Part shown: piece by piece, positions 6,232 through 12,460 of the stretch | Position numbering within the stretch: the first letter of the stretch is position 1 | How the letters are laid out: every line of letters begins with the position of its first letter | Origin: a virus | Length of the DNA: 64,000 nucleotides | Strand: one strand, 5' to 3' | Virus record (IMG/VR): IMGVR_UViG_3300047510_002187 | Span: 157,073 to 221,072 of that record | The notes under the pieces: model-generated | Databases searched by the model: none | What the model saw: only the letters and a program-made list of their open reading frames with translations | What the model was told of the DNA's origin: nothing | Program-made: the position numbers and the translations under genes

Positions 6232-6627
6232 ATGTTTGAAAACTGCAAAAACACCAAAAAACAAGGTGATGTTGGATTAGGTTTATGTATTTCTCACTTT
6301 TGTTATCTTGGATATACTGTTTCAATTCCTTTAACAGATAGTCAAGATTATGATTTGATAGTTGATTTTCCTGAACTTGGATTACAAAAAATTCAAGTTA
6401 AGACAACCAACTCAAAATCATCTAGTGGGAAATATGTAGTAGGGTTGAGAATTACTGGCGGAAATAGTAAATCTAATTTTGTCAATAAACTCAACACTGA
6501 AATCTTTTATGATCAGTTATTCGTACTGACTTCTAATGGTGATAAGTATCTTATTCCAAAAGAAATCATAAAAGATAACAAAAATTCAATTAATCTTGGT
6601 GAAAATTATTTGCAGTATAAACTCTAG
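6232..6627 (+). CDS. PD-(D/E)XK endonuclease of the group I intron homing type
   Basis: 131 residues. KKQGDVGLGLCISHF, YDLIVDFPE and the Q-x-K core QKIQVKTT match the PDDEXK_5 family that includes I-Ssp6803I, a homing endonuclease from a cyanobacterial tRNA-fMet intron (family knowledge). Catalytic Asp and Lys are visible. The stop codon TAG overlaps the first base of tRNA-Tyr. Position in a tRNA array fits an endonuclease that targets tRNA genes; substrate not shown. Could also be a restriction-type nuclease. Confidence 0.65.
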   Translation: MFENCKNTKKQGDVGLGLCISHFCYLGYTVSIPLTDSQDYDLIVDFPELGLQKIQVKTTNSKSSSGKYVVGLRITGGNSKSNFVNKLNTEIFYDQLFVLTSNGDKYLIPKEIIKDNKNSINLGENYLQYKL

Positions 6628-6717
6628 GGAGAGTGGCTACTGTCGGCAATATGTGTAGTCCGTGTCTGTAAAACACGTACATAGGAACCATCGGGGGTTC
6701 GATTCCCTTCTCTCCCA
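6627..6717 (+). tRNA. tRNA-Tyr(GTA), class II
   Basis: Acceptor GGGAGAG/CTCTCCC, anticodon stem CGTGT/ACACG with loop CTGTAAA, and long variable arm. The D loop is longer than usual (about 14 nt). Its first base is the last base of the preceding stop codon. Confidence 0.9.
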
Positions 6718-6885
6718 TTTCCGAAGGAGTTTGCTACCTTAGGAAAACGAGGTTGATCCTGACCTTGAACCAAAAAGAAGGACGTAGTTCTATCTACTAC
6801 GATAACACGATAGACATGTTTGCAGAATCATGTAAAATATCTGATGACAAAGGGAAAGTCCTCTGTTGGGTGGTGCCCAACTCTA
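6718..6885. other. Spacer without recognised gene
   Basis: No supported ORF; the long frame from 6820 runs through three tRNAs and is rejected. It contains a CC.AAGG/CCTT.GG hairpin near 6722. Confidence 0.4.
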
Positions 6886-6959
6886 CGGAATGTAGCTCAG
6901 CTTGGTAGAGCCCTGGTTTTGGGAACCAGTTGTCGCAGGTTCGAATCCTGTCATTCCGA
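6886..6959 (+). tRNA. tRNA-Pro(TGG)
   Basis: Acceptor CGGAATG/CATTCCG, anticodon stem CTGGT/ACCAG with loop TTTGGGA. Confidence 0.95.
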
Positions 6960-7028
6960 TCCAAGGAAGTCCAAACTCCTTGCATTGATGCGGTTCGGCT
7001 ATACCGCTTTAACAAAATGGCCGCCAAT

Positions 7029-7101
7029 ACGCAGTTGGCAGAGTGGTGAATGCGTTGGTCTCCAAAACCAATTTTCAGGGGTTCGAATCCTCTACTGCGT
7101 G
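7029..7101 (+). tRNA. tRNA-Trp(CCA)
   Basis: Acceptor ACGCAGT/ACTGCGT, anticodon stem TTGGT/ACCAA with loop CTCCAAA. A GCGGT/ACCGC hairpin with three T precedes it. Confidence 0.93.
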
Positions 7102-7102
7102 T

Positions 7103-7174
7103 TGCGGGAAAGTGTAGTGGTTGCACAGGAGTCTCATAAGCTCCAGGTTGACAGTTCGATTCTGTCTCCCGCTC
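7103..7174 (+). tRNA. tRNA-Met(CAT) 1
   Basis: GCGGGA/TCCCGC acceptor helix (six clear pairs), anticodon stem GGAGT/GCTCC with loop CTCATAA, T arm GACAG/CTGTC. CAT could also be a lysidine-modified isoleucine tRNA; sequence alone does not settle it. Confidence 0.88.
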
Positions 7175-7178
7175 CCAA

Positions 7179-7251
7179 GGGGTCTTAGCTCAATTGGTAG
7201 AGCATTTGCTTTGCAAGCAAGAGGTTAGGGGTTCGATTCCCCTAGATTCCA
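7179..7251 (+). tRNA. tRNA-Ala(TGC)
   Basis: Acceptor GGGGTCT/AGATTCC, anticodon stem TTTGC/GCAAG with loop TTTGCAA. Confidence 0.95.
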
Positions 7252-7320
7252 TTCTCTTTATGAGAACTCTGGCGTGCTAGAGTTAAAAGCACCTGTCGTG
7301 GCCAATGCGCGACAACTATT

Positions 7321-7392
7321 GCGGAATTAGTTCAGTGGTAGAACGCAACCTTGCCAAGGTTGATGTCATCGGTTCAAATCCGATATTCCGCT
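7321..7392 (+). tRNA. tRNA-Gly(GCC)
   Basis: Acceptor GCGGAAT/ATTCCGC, anticodon stem CAACC/GGTTG with loop TTGCCAA. Confidence 0.95.
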
Positions 7393-7396
7393 CCAA

Positions 7397-7469
7397 CGCT
7401 CATTAGTGTAGTGGTCTAGCACGCCTCTCTGTCTAAGAGGTATCAGGGGTTCAAATCCCCTATGGGTGG
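7397..7469 (+). tRNA. tRNA-Asp(GTC)
   Basis: Acceptor CGCTCAT/ATGGGTG including wobble pairs, anticodon stem CCTCT/AGAGG with loop CTGTCTA, discriminator G. Confidence 0.9.
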
Positions 7470-7525
7470 TAGGACGTTATGTTTTTCAGTTTCTCAATGT
7501 CCGCTAAAAATAGTAGAAACTGCTT

Positions 7526-7608
7526 GGAGAGGGTCCGGTTGGCCGAGGAAGCTGTCTTGAAAACAGTTGGGGGTAACAGCCTCGCAGGTTCGATTCCTGT
7601 TCTCTCCG
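7526..7608 (+). tRNA. tRNA-Ser(TGA)
   Basis: Class II tRNA; acceptor GGAGAGG/TCTCTCC, anticodon loop CTTGAAA, long variable arm. The spacer before it has an 8-bp CAGTTTCT/AGAAACTG hairpin. Confidence 0.95.
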
Positions 7609-7611
7609 TTG

Positions 7612-7673
7612 GGTTGAGCATCAAGTAAAGACTGAGCAAGACAGAAGATGTTTGAGACTCTCAGTTACCCATA
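7612..7673 (+). other. Structured spacer before tRNA-Glu
   Basis: Nested helices GGGT/ACCC and ACTGAG/CTCAGT around about 23 nt. Probably a processing or stability element; no similarity to the CAGCAAU elements. Confidence 0.35.
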
Positions 7674-7674
7674 T

Positions 7675-7747
7675 GGTCCCATCGTCTAATTGGTCAGGAC
7701 GCGACCCTTTCAAGGTTGAAACGCGGGTTCAAACCCCGCTGGGACTA
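7675..7747 (+). tRNA. tRNA-Glu(TTC)
   Basis: Acceptor GGTCCCA/TGGGACT, anticodon loop CTTTCAA, T arm GCGGG/CCCGC. Confidence 0.93.
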
Positions 7748-7770
7748 TTCCTCTTTATTGAGGATTTTAA

Positions 7771-7843
7771 TGGGATATAGATCAATTGGCAGATCGTGCG
7801 GCTGTTAACCGCTTCGTTGCAGGTTCGAGTCCTGCTATCCCAG
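7771..7843 (+). tRNA. tRNA-Asn(GTT)
   Basis: Acceptor TGGGATA/TATCCCA, anticodon loop CTGTTAA. Confidence 0.95.
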
Positions 7844-7868
7844 TTGCCTCAAAAGAGGCCATTTAAAT

Positions 7869-7942
7869 GGGGACTTGGTGTAGGTTGGTCGGCACGTATG
7901 TCTGAAGAACATGAGGTCTCGGTTCAATTCCGGGAGTCCCTG
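7869..7942 (+). tRNA. tRNA-Phe(GAA)
   Basis: Acceptor GGGGACT/AGTCCCT, anticodon stem ATGT/ACAT with loop CTGAAGA. Confidence 0.9.
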
Positions 7943-7948
7943 CCTTAT

Positions 7949-8019
7949 AGGAATATAGCTCAATGGGAGAGCAATCGGTTGATAACCGATAGATCACAGT
8001 TCAACTCTGTGTATTCCTA
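7949..8019 (+). tRNA. tRNA-Ile(GAT)
   Basis: Acceptor AGGAATA/TATTCCT, anticodon stem ATCGG/CCGAT with loop TTGATAA. Confidence 0.95.
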
Positions 8020-8022
8020 TTT

Positions 8023-8105
8023 GGAAGATTGGCAGAGTGGTTAATGCAGCGGTTTGCTAAACCGTGGGGTCAACGCCCCCGTTGGTTCGATCCCAACATC
8101 TTCCG
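8023..8105 (+). tRNA. tRNA-Ser(GCT)
   Basis: Class II; acceptor GGAAGAT/ATCTTCC, anticodon loop TTGCTAA, long variable arm, discriminator G. Confidence 0.93.
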
Positions 8106-8109
8106 CCTT

Positions 8110-8194
8110 GGAGAGTTGTCCGAGTGGTTTATGGTGAGATCTTGGAAAGGTCTTGGATGTCAAAGTCCCAGAGGTTCGAATCCTCTACTCTCCT
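8110..8194 (+). tRNA. tRNA-Ser(GGA)
   Basis: Class II; acceptor GGAGAGT/ACTCTCC, anticodon loop TTGGAAA, long variable arm. Confidence 0.9.
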
Positions 8195-8197
8195 TTA

Positions 8198-8269
8198 GGC
8201 AGTATAGTTCAGTGGTAGAACGGATGATTCATACCCATTTCGTCGGTGGTTCAATTCCACCTACTGCCA
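8198..8269 (+). tRNA. tRNA-Met(CAT) 2
   Basis: Acceptor GGCAGTA/TACTGCC, anticodon loop TTCATAC with an A-C mismatch closing the anticodon stem. May be the initiator, an elongator or a lysidine Ile tRNA. Confidence 0.85.
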
Positions 8270-8270
8270 T

Positions 8271-8343
8271 GTGTGCGTAGCATAAAGGTTAATGCGCCAG
8301 ATTGTGGATCTGGTTTATGTCGGTTCAAATCCGATCGTACACC
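8271..8343 (+). tRNA. tRNA-His(GTG)
   Basis: Acceptor GTGTGCG/CGTACAC, anticodon stem CCAGA/TCTGG with loop TTGTGGA. No G is encoded at position -1. Confidence 0.93.
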
Positions 8344-8345
8344 CC

Positions 8346-8416
8346 GCCTCTAAAGCATTGTGGTGATGCACCGCTCTTGTAAAGCGGAGACGACAGTTCA
8401 ATTCTGTCTAGGGGCT
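8346..8416 (+). tRNA. tRNA-Thr(TGT)
   Basis: Acceptor GCCTCTA/TAGGGGC, anticodon stem CCGCT/AGCGG with loop CTTGTAA. Confidence 0.95.
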
Positions 8417-8419
8417 TAT

Positions 8420-8493
8420 GGGTCTGTAACTCAATTGGATAGAGTAACGGGCTTTTAACCTGGAAGTTGTGGGTTCAAGTCCCACCAGACCCA
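8420..8493 (+). tRNA. tRNA-Lys(TTT)
   Basis: Acceptor GGGTCTG/CAGACCC, anticodon loop CTTTTAA. A close relative of tRNA-Lys(CTT) at 5914. Confidence 0.95.
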
Positions 8494-8497
8494 TTAT

Positions 8498-8569
8498 GTC
8501 TCAGTAGCCAAATGGTAAGGCGGGAGTCTGCAAAACTCCTAATCGTCGGTTCAATTCCGACCTGAGACT
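8498..8569 (+). tRNA. tRNA-Cys(GCA)
   Basis: Acceptor GTCTCAG/CTGAGAC, anticodon stem GGAGT/ACTCC with loop CTGCAAA. Confidence 0.95.
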
Positions 8570-8574
8570 CTCAT

Positions 8575-8647
8575 TCCAGAGTCGTCTAACTGGCAGGACA
8601 CCACCCTTTGAAGGTGTATAATCTAGGTTCGAATCCTAGTTCTGGAA
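8575..8647 (+). tRNA. tRNA-Gln(TTG)
   Basis: Acceptor TCCAGAG/TTCTGGA, anticodon loop CTTTGAA. Confidence 0.93.
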
Positions 8648-8666
8648 TTGCTCTTATGAGCATTTT

Positions 8667-8741
8667 GTCCGTGTAGCGCAATTGGTAGGAGGCACCACCT
8701 TGAGGGGGTGGACAGTGGAGGTTCAAATCCTCTCGCGGACA
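8667..8741 (+). tRNA. tRNA-Leu(GAG) without long variable arm
   Basis: Acceptor GTCCGTG/CGCGGAC, anticodon stem CCACC/GGTGG with loop TTGAGGG. The variable region is only about 5 nt, unlike normal class II leucine tRNA. The D arm pairs weakly (GCGC..GGC). Confidence 0.8.
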
Positions 8742-8784
8742 TTGACTTCTGGGAGCACCTATGGTACTCTTAAGGGGTCGTCAA

Positions 8785-8858
8785 GGGCGTGTAGCGCAAC
8801 GGTAGGAGGCAATAGACTTAGGATCTATACAGTGGAGGTTCGAATCCTCTCACGCCCA
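8785..8858 (+). tRNA. tRNA-Leu(TAG) without long variable arm
   Basis: Acceptor GGGCGTG/CACGCCC, anticodon loop CTTAGGA, short variable region ACAGT. Same atypical body as the Leu tRNAs at 8667, 8862 and 9504. Confidence 0.8.
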
Positions 8859-8861
8859 TGT

Positions 8862-8936
8862 GTCCGCATAGCGCAATAGGTAGGAGGCAACAGACTTAAA
8901 ATCTGTACAGTGTGGGTTCGAATCCCTCTGCGGACA
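8862..8936 (+). tRNA. tRNA-Leu(TAA) 2 without long variable arm
   Basis: Acceptor GTCCGCA/TGCGGAC, anticodon stem ACAGA/TCTGT with loop CTTAAAA, short variable region; T stem GTGGG/CCCTC has a T-T mismatch. A second TAA isoacceptor beside the class II one at 5094. Confidence 0.8.
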
Positions 8937-8956
8937 TGAAATTCATTGAGGTTATT

Positions 8957-9478
8957 ATGTCTTATTTTGTGGTTGATGTAGAATCAGATGGTCCCTGTCC
9001 CGGACTATATTCAATGATTTCATTTGGTGCTGTATTGGTCCAAGAGGATCTTAAAAACACAGCAACTTTTTATGTAACACTAAAGCCTATTAGTGATAAG
9101 TGGATTCCGGAAGCACTTGCTGTTTCTGGATTTACTAGAGAAGAAACTATGAGTTTTGCAAATCCAAGACACGAAATGGAAGATTTTGCGGTCTGGATCA
9201 AAGAAAATAGTGTTGGTCGTCCAATCTTTATCTCAGATAACAATGGATTTGATTGGCAGTTCATTAACTACTACTTTCATGCTTTCTATGGATCTAATCC
9301 TTTTGGGTTCAGTTCTCGTAGACTTGCAGATCTTTATTGTGGAATGCAAAAAGATTCTTTTGCAAAGTGGAAGCACCTTAGAGATACCAAGCACACTCAC
9401 AATCCAGTGGATGATGCTATGGGAAATGCTGAGGTTCTTGTTAAAATGAAAAACATGGGACTAAAAATTAAATTTTGA
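8957..9478 (+). CDS. DEDDh 3'-5' exonuclease (RNase T/DnaQ-like)
   Basis: 173 residues from the ATG preceded by TTGAGG; the earlier ATG at 8936 lies in the tRNA. Exo I motif VVDVESDGP (D-x-E) near the N-terminus, middle DNNGFDWQFINYYFH with conserved Asp, and Exo III H-N-P-V-D-D-A (His and Asp). Such enzymes trim DNA or RNA 3' ends; the family includes RNase T, which matures tRNA 3' ends. Its location between tRNA-Leu genes suggests a role on tRNA precursors, but a DNA role is equally possible. Confidence 0.75.
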   Translation: MSYFVVDVESDGPCPGLYSMISFGAVLVQEDLKNTATFYVTLKPISDKWIPEALAVSGFTREETMSFANPRHEMEDFAVWIKENSVGRPIFISDNNGFDWQFINYYFHAFYGSNPFGFSSRRLADLYCGMQKDSFAKWKHLRDTKHTHNPVDDAMGNAEVLVKMKNMGLKIKF

Positions 9479-9503
9479 TTATACATAATGTATAGTCTTT
9501 ATT

Positions 9504-9578
9504 GCTGGTGTAGCGCAACAGGTAGGAGGCAACAGACTCAAAATCTGTACAGTGTGGGTTCGAATCCCTCCACCAGCA
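9504..9578 (+). tRNA. tRNA-Leu(CAA) without long variable arm
   Basis: Acceptor GCTGGTG/CACCAGC, anticodon stem ACAGA/TCTGT with loop CTCAAAA, short variable region; T stem with the same T-T mismatch as at 8862. Confidence 0.8.
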
Positions 9579-9581
9579 TAT

Positions 9582-9653
9582 GCCCTGGTAACTCAGTGGA
9601 AGAGTGCTTCGCTACGAACGAAGAAGACGGGGGTTCAAATCCCTCTCAGGGTG
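9582..9653 (+). tRNA. tRNA-Arg(ACG)
   Basis: Acceptor GCCCTGG/TCAGGGT, anticodon stem CTTCG/CGAAG with loop CTACGAA. Confidence 0.95.
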
Positions 9654-9689
9654 CCACATTCTAAATATTACGAGGTGCAATAGAAAGCA

Positions 9690-10160
9690 ATGGAATCCGT
9701 AGAACCAAATAGTACAGTCTTGGTTCTAAACAGTTCTTATGAACCATTACATTTCACTAATTGGAAAAGAGCAATCGTTCTTCTTTTTAAGGAGAAAGCA
9801 AAACTCATTACCAAGCGTGTAATTCGTTTGGTCAATTATGTGAGAATTCCTTTTACTCGTGGAAGAGATGCTTATCCAACAAGAGCACTCATCTATAAGA
9901 GGGATGACCATGAATGTCAATACTGTGGATCCAAGAAAGATCTTACGATTGACCATGTGATTCCTCGTTCAAGAGGTGGACAGGACACATGGGATAATCT
10001 CGTTGCCTGTTGCACCAAATGTAATACGAAAAAAGGAAGTAAACTTCTTTCTGAAACTAATATGACTTTGAAGAAATCACCAGAAGCGCCCTTCAATAAG
10101 GTGTATTTGGATCTTCAGAAGAGTAAGGTTTCTGAATGGAAGGATTATGTAATCGGTTGA
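9690..10160 (+). CDS. HNH endonuclease, cyanobacterial type
   Basis: 156 residues from ATG at 9690. An N-terminal segment (VLVLNSSYEPLHFTNWKRAI) typical of chromosomal cyanobacterial HNH proteins is followed by the zinc-HNH core: CQYCG, then LTIDHVIPRSRGG with the catalytic His, and NLVACCTKCNTKKG with the second Cys pair. Metal-dependent DNA nicking or cleavage is expected. Location in the tRNA array fits a mobile endonuclease, but the host-like N-terminus suggests capture of a cellular gene. Confidence 0.8.
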   Translation: MESVEPNSTVLVLNSSYEPLHFTNWKRAIVLLFKEKAKLITKRVIRLVNYVRIPFTRGRDAYPTRALIYKRDDHECQYCGSKKDLTIDHVIPRSRGGQDTWDNLVACCTKCNTKKGSKLLSETNMTLKKSPEAPFNKVYLDLQKSKVSEWKDYVIG

Positions 10161-10187
10161 GACAGTTTAGCAACCGGCACAAGGGGG

Positions 10188-10216
10188 TTGACGAATGAGC
10201 GACTTCCTGGTATATT
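10188..10216 (+). promoter_or_regulatory. Promoter, TTGACG-17-TATATT
   Basis: Upstream of tRNA-Val; the transcript would continue through E2 and E3 into the Ro-like gene. Confidence 0.7.
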
Positions 10217-10248
10217 AAAGGGGTGGTTGAGAGATCACCACCCACATC

Positions 10249-10320
10249 GGGAGATTAACTCAGCGGTAGAGTGCGCTCCTTACAAGTGCGAAGCCACTGG
10301 TTCGATTCCAGTATCTCCCA
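10249..10320 (+). tRNA. tRNA-Val(TAC)
   Basis: Acceptor GGGAGAT/ATCTCCC, T arm ACTGG/CCAGT, anticodon loop CTTACAA with a T-T mismatch in the anticodon stem. A TACACC/GGTGTA hairpin follows at 10322-10337. Confidence 0.88.
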
Positions 10321-10338
10321 TTACACCGTAAGGTGTAT

Positions 10339-10397
10339 TAGATGAGTCAGCAATTCTTGCACTAGACGTTTAATCTAACCAGCAAAAAACTCATCTA
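10339..10397 (+). ncRNA. CAGCAAU element E2
   Basis: TAGATGAG (10339-10346) pairs with CTCATCTA (10390-10397). TCAGCAATT follows the helix; inside are TTGC/GCAA and TAGA/TCTA helices, then AAAAA. Located in the leader of the Ro-like gene in tandem with E3. Confidence 0.65.
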
Positions 10398-10402
10398 GAA
10401 CA

Positions 10403-10454
10403 AAGTTGATTCAGCAATCAACAAATTGTTCTTCAAAACAACCAAAATCAACTT
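10403..10454 (+). ncRNA. CAGCAAU element E3, in the leader of the Ro-like gene
   Basis: AAGTTGAT (10403-10410) pairs with ATCAACTT (10447-10454); two pairs differ from the other copies by compensatory changes. TCAGCAAT follows the helix and TTGTT/AACAA forms the apical hairpin. It ends one base before the GGAG ribosome binding site of the gene at 10466, so binding there could control translation. Confidence 0.65.
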
Positions 10455-10465
10455 GGAGAAAAATC

Positions 10466-11944
10466 ATGACTTTTATTACTGCACTAGAAACTGAACTGAA
10501 TAACACTGTTACTGAGAACGGAGCAAAAGCATATTCTTCTACTCTCAACAAGTGTCTGGATCTGTTCGGTAAGATCGCCGCATGTCGGAACGATCTGAAC
10601 CAGGCACAAAAACTGTTCGCATTTGCCTTCAAGGAAGATCCTGAAACTGCGACCCGTATTCTCTTCTGGGCACGGGATGTTCGTGGTGGTCAGGGAGAGC
10701 GTGATGTCTTTCGTAATCTCTTCAAGTATCTCGTAGAGGAAGATGCTGAAATCGGTGCAAAGCTGGTTGAATTCGTTCCTGTTTACGGTCGTTGGGATGA
10801 CCTTCTTGTTCTTGAGAACACTTCCGCTTGGAACACTGTTCTTGATGTAATTCAGAAGCAACTCAATGCAGACAATGTTCTTGCCTCTTCTGGTGGTAAC
10901 ATTTCTCTGCTTGCGAAGTGGCTGCCTTCTATCAATGCTTCCAGCAAGGATAGCAAGCGTCTTGGTCGCAAGATTGCAGAATATCTTGGTCTGAGTGAGC
11001 GTGAGTATCGTAAGACTCTTGCGAATCTGCGTAATTACATCAAGATTATTGAGACTGCAATGTGCTCTAAGGAGTGGTCAGCAATTGACTATTCCAAGGT
11101 TCCTTCCCGTGCTGCTTTCATGTACCGCAAGGCATTTGCAAAGCAAGACGGAACTCGTTACCAAGAGTATCTGAATGCTGTTTCTAAGGGTGAAGCAAAG
11201 ATCAACGCTGCAACTCTGTATCCTTATGATATTGTCAATGAGTATCTCTACAGGGGTGCTCGTCATGACAAGACTATTGATCTCCAGTGGGAGGCACTGC
11301 CTAACTATATGGAAGGTCAAGAGTTCAACGGTCTAGTTGTTGCTGACGTTTCTGGTTCCATGTATGGTATGCCTATGGCAGTTTCCATCTCTCTTGCAAT
11401 GTATATTGCAGAACGGAACACTTCTCCTGTCTGGAAAGATAAGTTCATCACTTTCTCTGGAAATCCTAAATTGCAAACAATTGCGGGTTCTACTATCGGA
11501 AAGCGTATTGAACACCTTTCTCGTGCTGAATGGAGTATGAATACTGACCTCATGGCAGTATTTAAGACTATTCTGGATGCAGCAATGACTCATGATGTCC
11601 CTGCAGAAGATATGCCACAAAAACTGATCATTGTCTCTGACATGCAGTTTGATCAAGCATGTTCTTCCAACAAGCGTACCAACTTTGAGCAAATTCAAAA
11701 ACTCTACCGCAAGGCAGGTTATGAAATGCCTCAACTGGTATTCTGGAACGTGAACTCTTATGCTAACGTTCCTATCACTTCACATGACACTGGTACTGCT
11801 CTAGTGTCTGGTTGCAGTCCTTCCATTCTCAAGTCAGTTCTGACTGGTGGAACTCTGACTCCAGTTGACGTGATGAACGATGCAGTGTATGCTGAGCGTT
11901 ATGATGAAGTCGGTCACGTCTTTCATCCTCTGCCACTTAGTTGA
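10466..11944 (+). CDS. Ro60/TROVE-like protein with C-terminal vWA domain (DUF2828 type)
   Basis: 492 residues from the ATG after GGAGAAAAATC. The N-terminal helical region has FWARDVRGGQGERDVF and VPVYGRWDDLL, signatures shared by TROVE and DUF2828 proteins. The C-terminal vWA domain has an intact MIDAS: ADVSGSMYG (~residue 292), a Thr in NTDLM (~358) and Asp in VSDMQFD (~390). Ro60 family members form RNA-binding rings that hold misfolded RNAs and Y RNAs, sometimes with tRNA-like modules. It lies between CAGCAAU elements and tRNA-like genes. TROVE versus DUF2828 membership cannot be settled by eye. Confidence 0.75.
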   Translation: MTFITALETELNNTVTENGAKAYSSTLNKCLDLFGKIAACRNDLNQAQKLFAFAFKEDPETATRILFWARDVRGGQGERDVFRNLFKYLVEEDAEIGAKLVEFVPVYGRWDDLLVLENTSAWNTVLDVIQKQLNADNVLASSGGNISLLAKWLPSINASSKDSKRLGRKIAEYLGLSEREYRKTLANLRNYIKIIETAMCSKEWSAIDYSKVPSRAAFMYRKAFAKQDGTRYQEYLNAVSKGEAKINAATLYPYDIVNEYLYRGARHDKTIDLQWEALPNYMEGQEFNGLVVADVSGSMYGMPMAVSISLAMYIAERNTSPVWKDKFITFSGNPKLQTIAGSTIGKRIEHLSRAEWSMNTDLMAVFKTILDAAMTHDVPAEDMPQKLIIVSDMQFDQACSSNKRTNFEQIQKLYRKAGYEMPQLVFWNVNSYANVPITSHDTGTALVSGCSPSILKSVLTGGTLTPVDVMNDAVYAERYDEVGHVFHPLPLS

Positions 11945-11958
11945 GTGACACAAGGGGG

Positions 11959-11987
11959 TTGACAAAATCTTCCCCCTCTGTTAAAAT
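11959..11987 (+). promoter_or_regulatory. Promoter, TTGACA-17-TAAAAT
   Basis: The -35 box lies in the loop of an AGGGGG/CCCCCT hairpin. The predicted start (about 11994) coincides with the first base of E4, so E4 would form the 5' end of the transcript of the tRNA-like operon. Confidence 0.75.
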
Positions 11988-11994
11988 AATTTCA

Positions 11995-12045
11995 TAGATG
12001 GTTCAGCAATTCTCTTCTTAGGTTAAAGAAAACAAAAACCATCTA
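11995..12045 (+). ncRNA. CAGCAAU element E4
   Basis: TAGATGGT (11995-12002) pairs with ACCATCTA (12038-12045); TCAGCAATT, hairpin TTCTT/AAGAA, then an A-rich strand. Six bases before the first tRNA-like gene. Confidence 0.65.
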
Positions 12046-12050
12046 GTTTT

Positions 12051-12170
12051 GCCGAGATAGTTTAATTGGATAAAACGCTTAAAAAATCGGTTATCTTGAA
12101 AAAGATACAGACAGCAATTCTATTAATCCATGTTAAGGAGGTGTTCTAGGTTCGAATCCTAGTCTCGGCG
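12051..12170 (+). tRNA. tRNA-like gene 1 with permuted CAGCAAU module
   Basis: 120 nt. Acceptor GCCGAGA/TCTCGGC, D arm GTTT/AAAC and T arm CTAGG/CCTAG are intact, and CTTAA/TTAAG can form the anticodon stem. In place of a 7-nt loop there are about 50 nt: AAAAAATCGG, hairpin TATCTT-GAAA-AAGATA with a GNRA loop, then CAGACAGCAATT. No credible anticodon loop can be assembled. Either a tRNA with a mini-insert or a tRNA-mimic RNA. Confidence 0.6.
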
Positions 12171-12195
12171 TCAGACAGTTCTCTGTCTGTTTTAT

Positions 12196-12280
12196 GGGGA
12201 AGTTCTCTGGGGGACCGGAGATTATCTAGATTTAGATAAGTCAGCATCGCACCTAATAAGTTCGACTCTTATCTTCTCCG
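12196..12280 (+). tRNA. tRNA-like gene 2
   Basis: 85 nt. Acceptor GGGGAAG/CTTCTCC, D stem CTCT/GGAG and T arm ATAAG/CTTAT. The anticodon arm is a 7-bp hairpin TTATCTA-GATT-TAGATAA with a 4-nt loop, which cannot present a normal anticodon, followed by GTCAGCATC, close to the CAGCAAT core. Confidence 0.55.
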
Positions 12281-12284
12281 CTTA

Positions 12285-12338
12285 TAGATAGTTCAGCAAT
12301 TTACCGTTTATTCCAAAACGACCATAAAAAACTATCTA
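12285..12338 (+). ncRNA. CAGCAAU element E5
   Basis: TAGATAGT (12285-12292) pairs with ACTATCTA (12331-12338); TCAGCAATT, hairpin CGTTT/AAACG, then CATAAAAA. Confidence 0.65.
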
Positions 12339-12344
12339 GTCTCC

Positions 12345-12456
12345 GGGGAGGTAGCTCAATTGGTAGAGCAACCGTCTAATAAATACATCGAGTTAATTGA
12401 TGTTAACAGCAAAATACTAAAACAGTCCGTCGTAAGTTCAATTCTTACCCTCCCCT
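12345..12456 (+). tRNA. tRNA-like gene 3
   Basis: 112 nt. Acceptor GGGGAGG/CCTCCCC, D arm GCTC/GAGC and T arm GTAAG/CTTAC are normal. The anticodon region holds about 40 extra nt: an A-rich stretch AATAAATA, hairpin CATC/GATG, then TTAACAGCAAAA. A CTAA copy lies on each side of the insert. The possible stem ACCGT/ACAGT has one mismatch; anticodon undetermined. Confidence 0.55.
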
Positions 12457-12460
12457 CTTA

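Noticed and set aside
6820-8280. Several ORFs of 80-120 codons through the tRNA array
   Set aside because: They run across multiple complete tRNA cloverleaves and have no ribosome sites or family motifs.
6130-10454. E elements as hammerhead, twister or retron RNAs
   Set aside because: None of the conserved catalytic cores of those ribozymes is present and there is no reverse transcriptase gene in the window.
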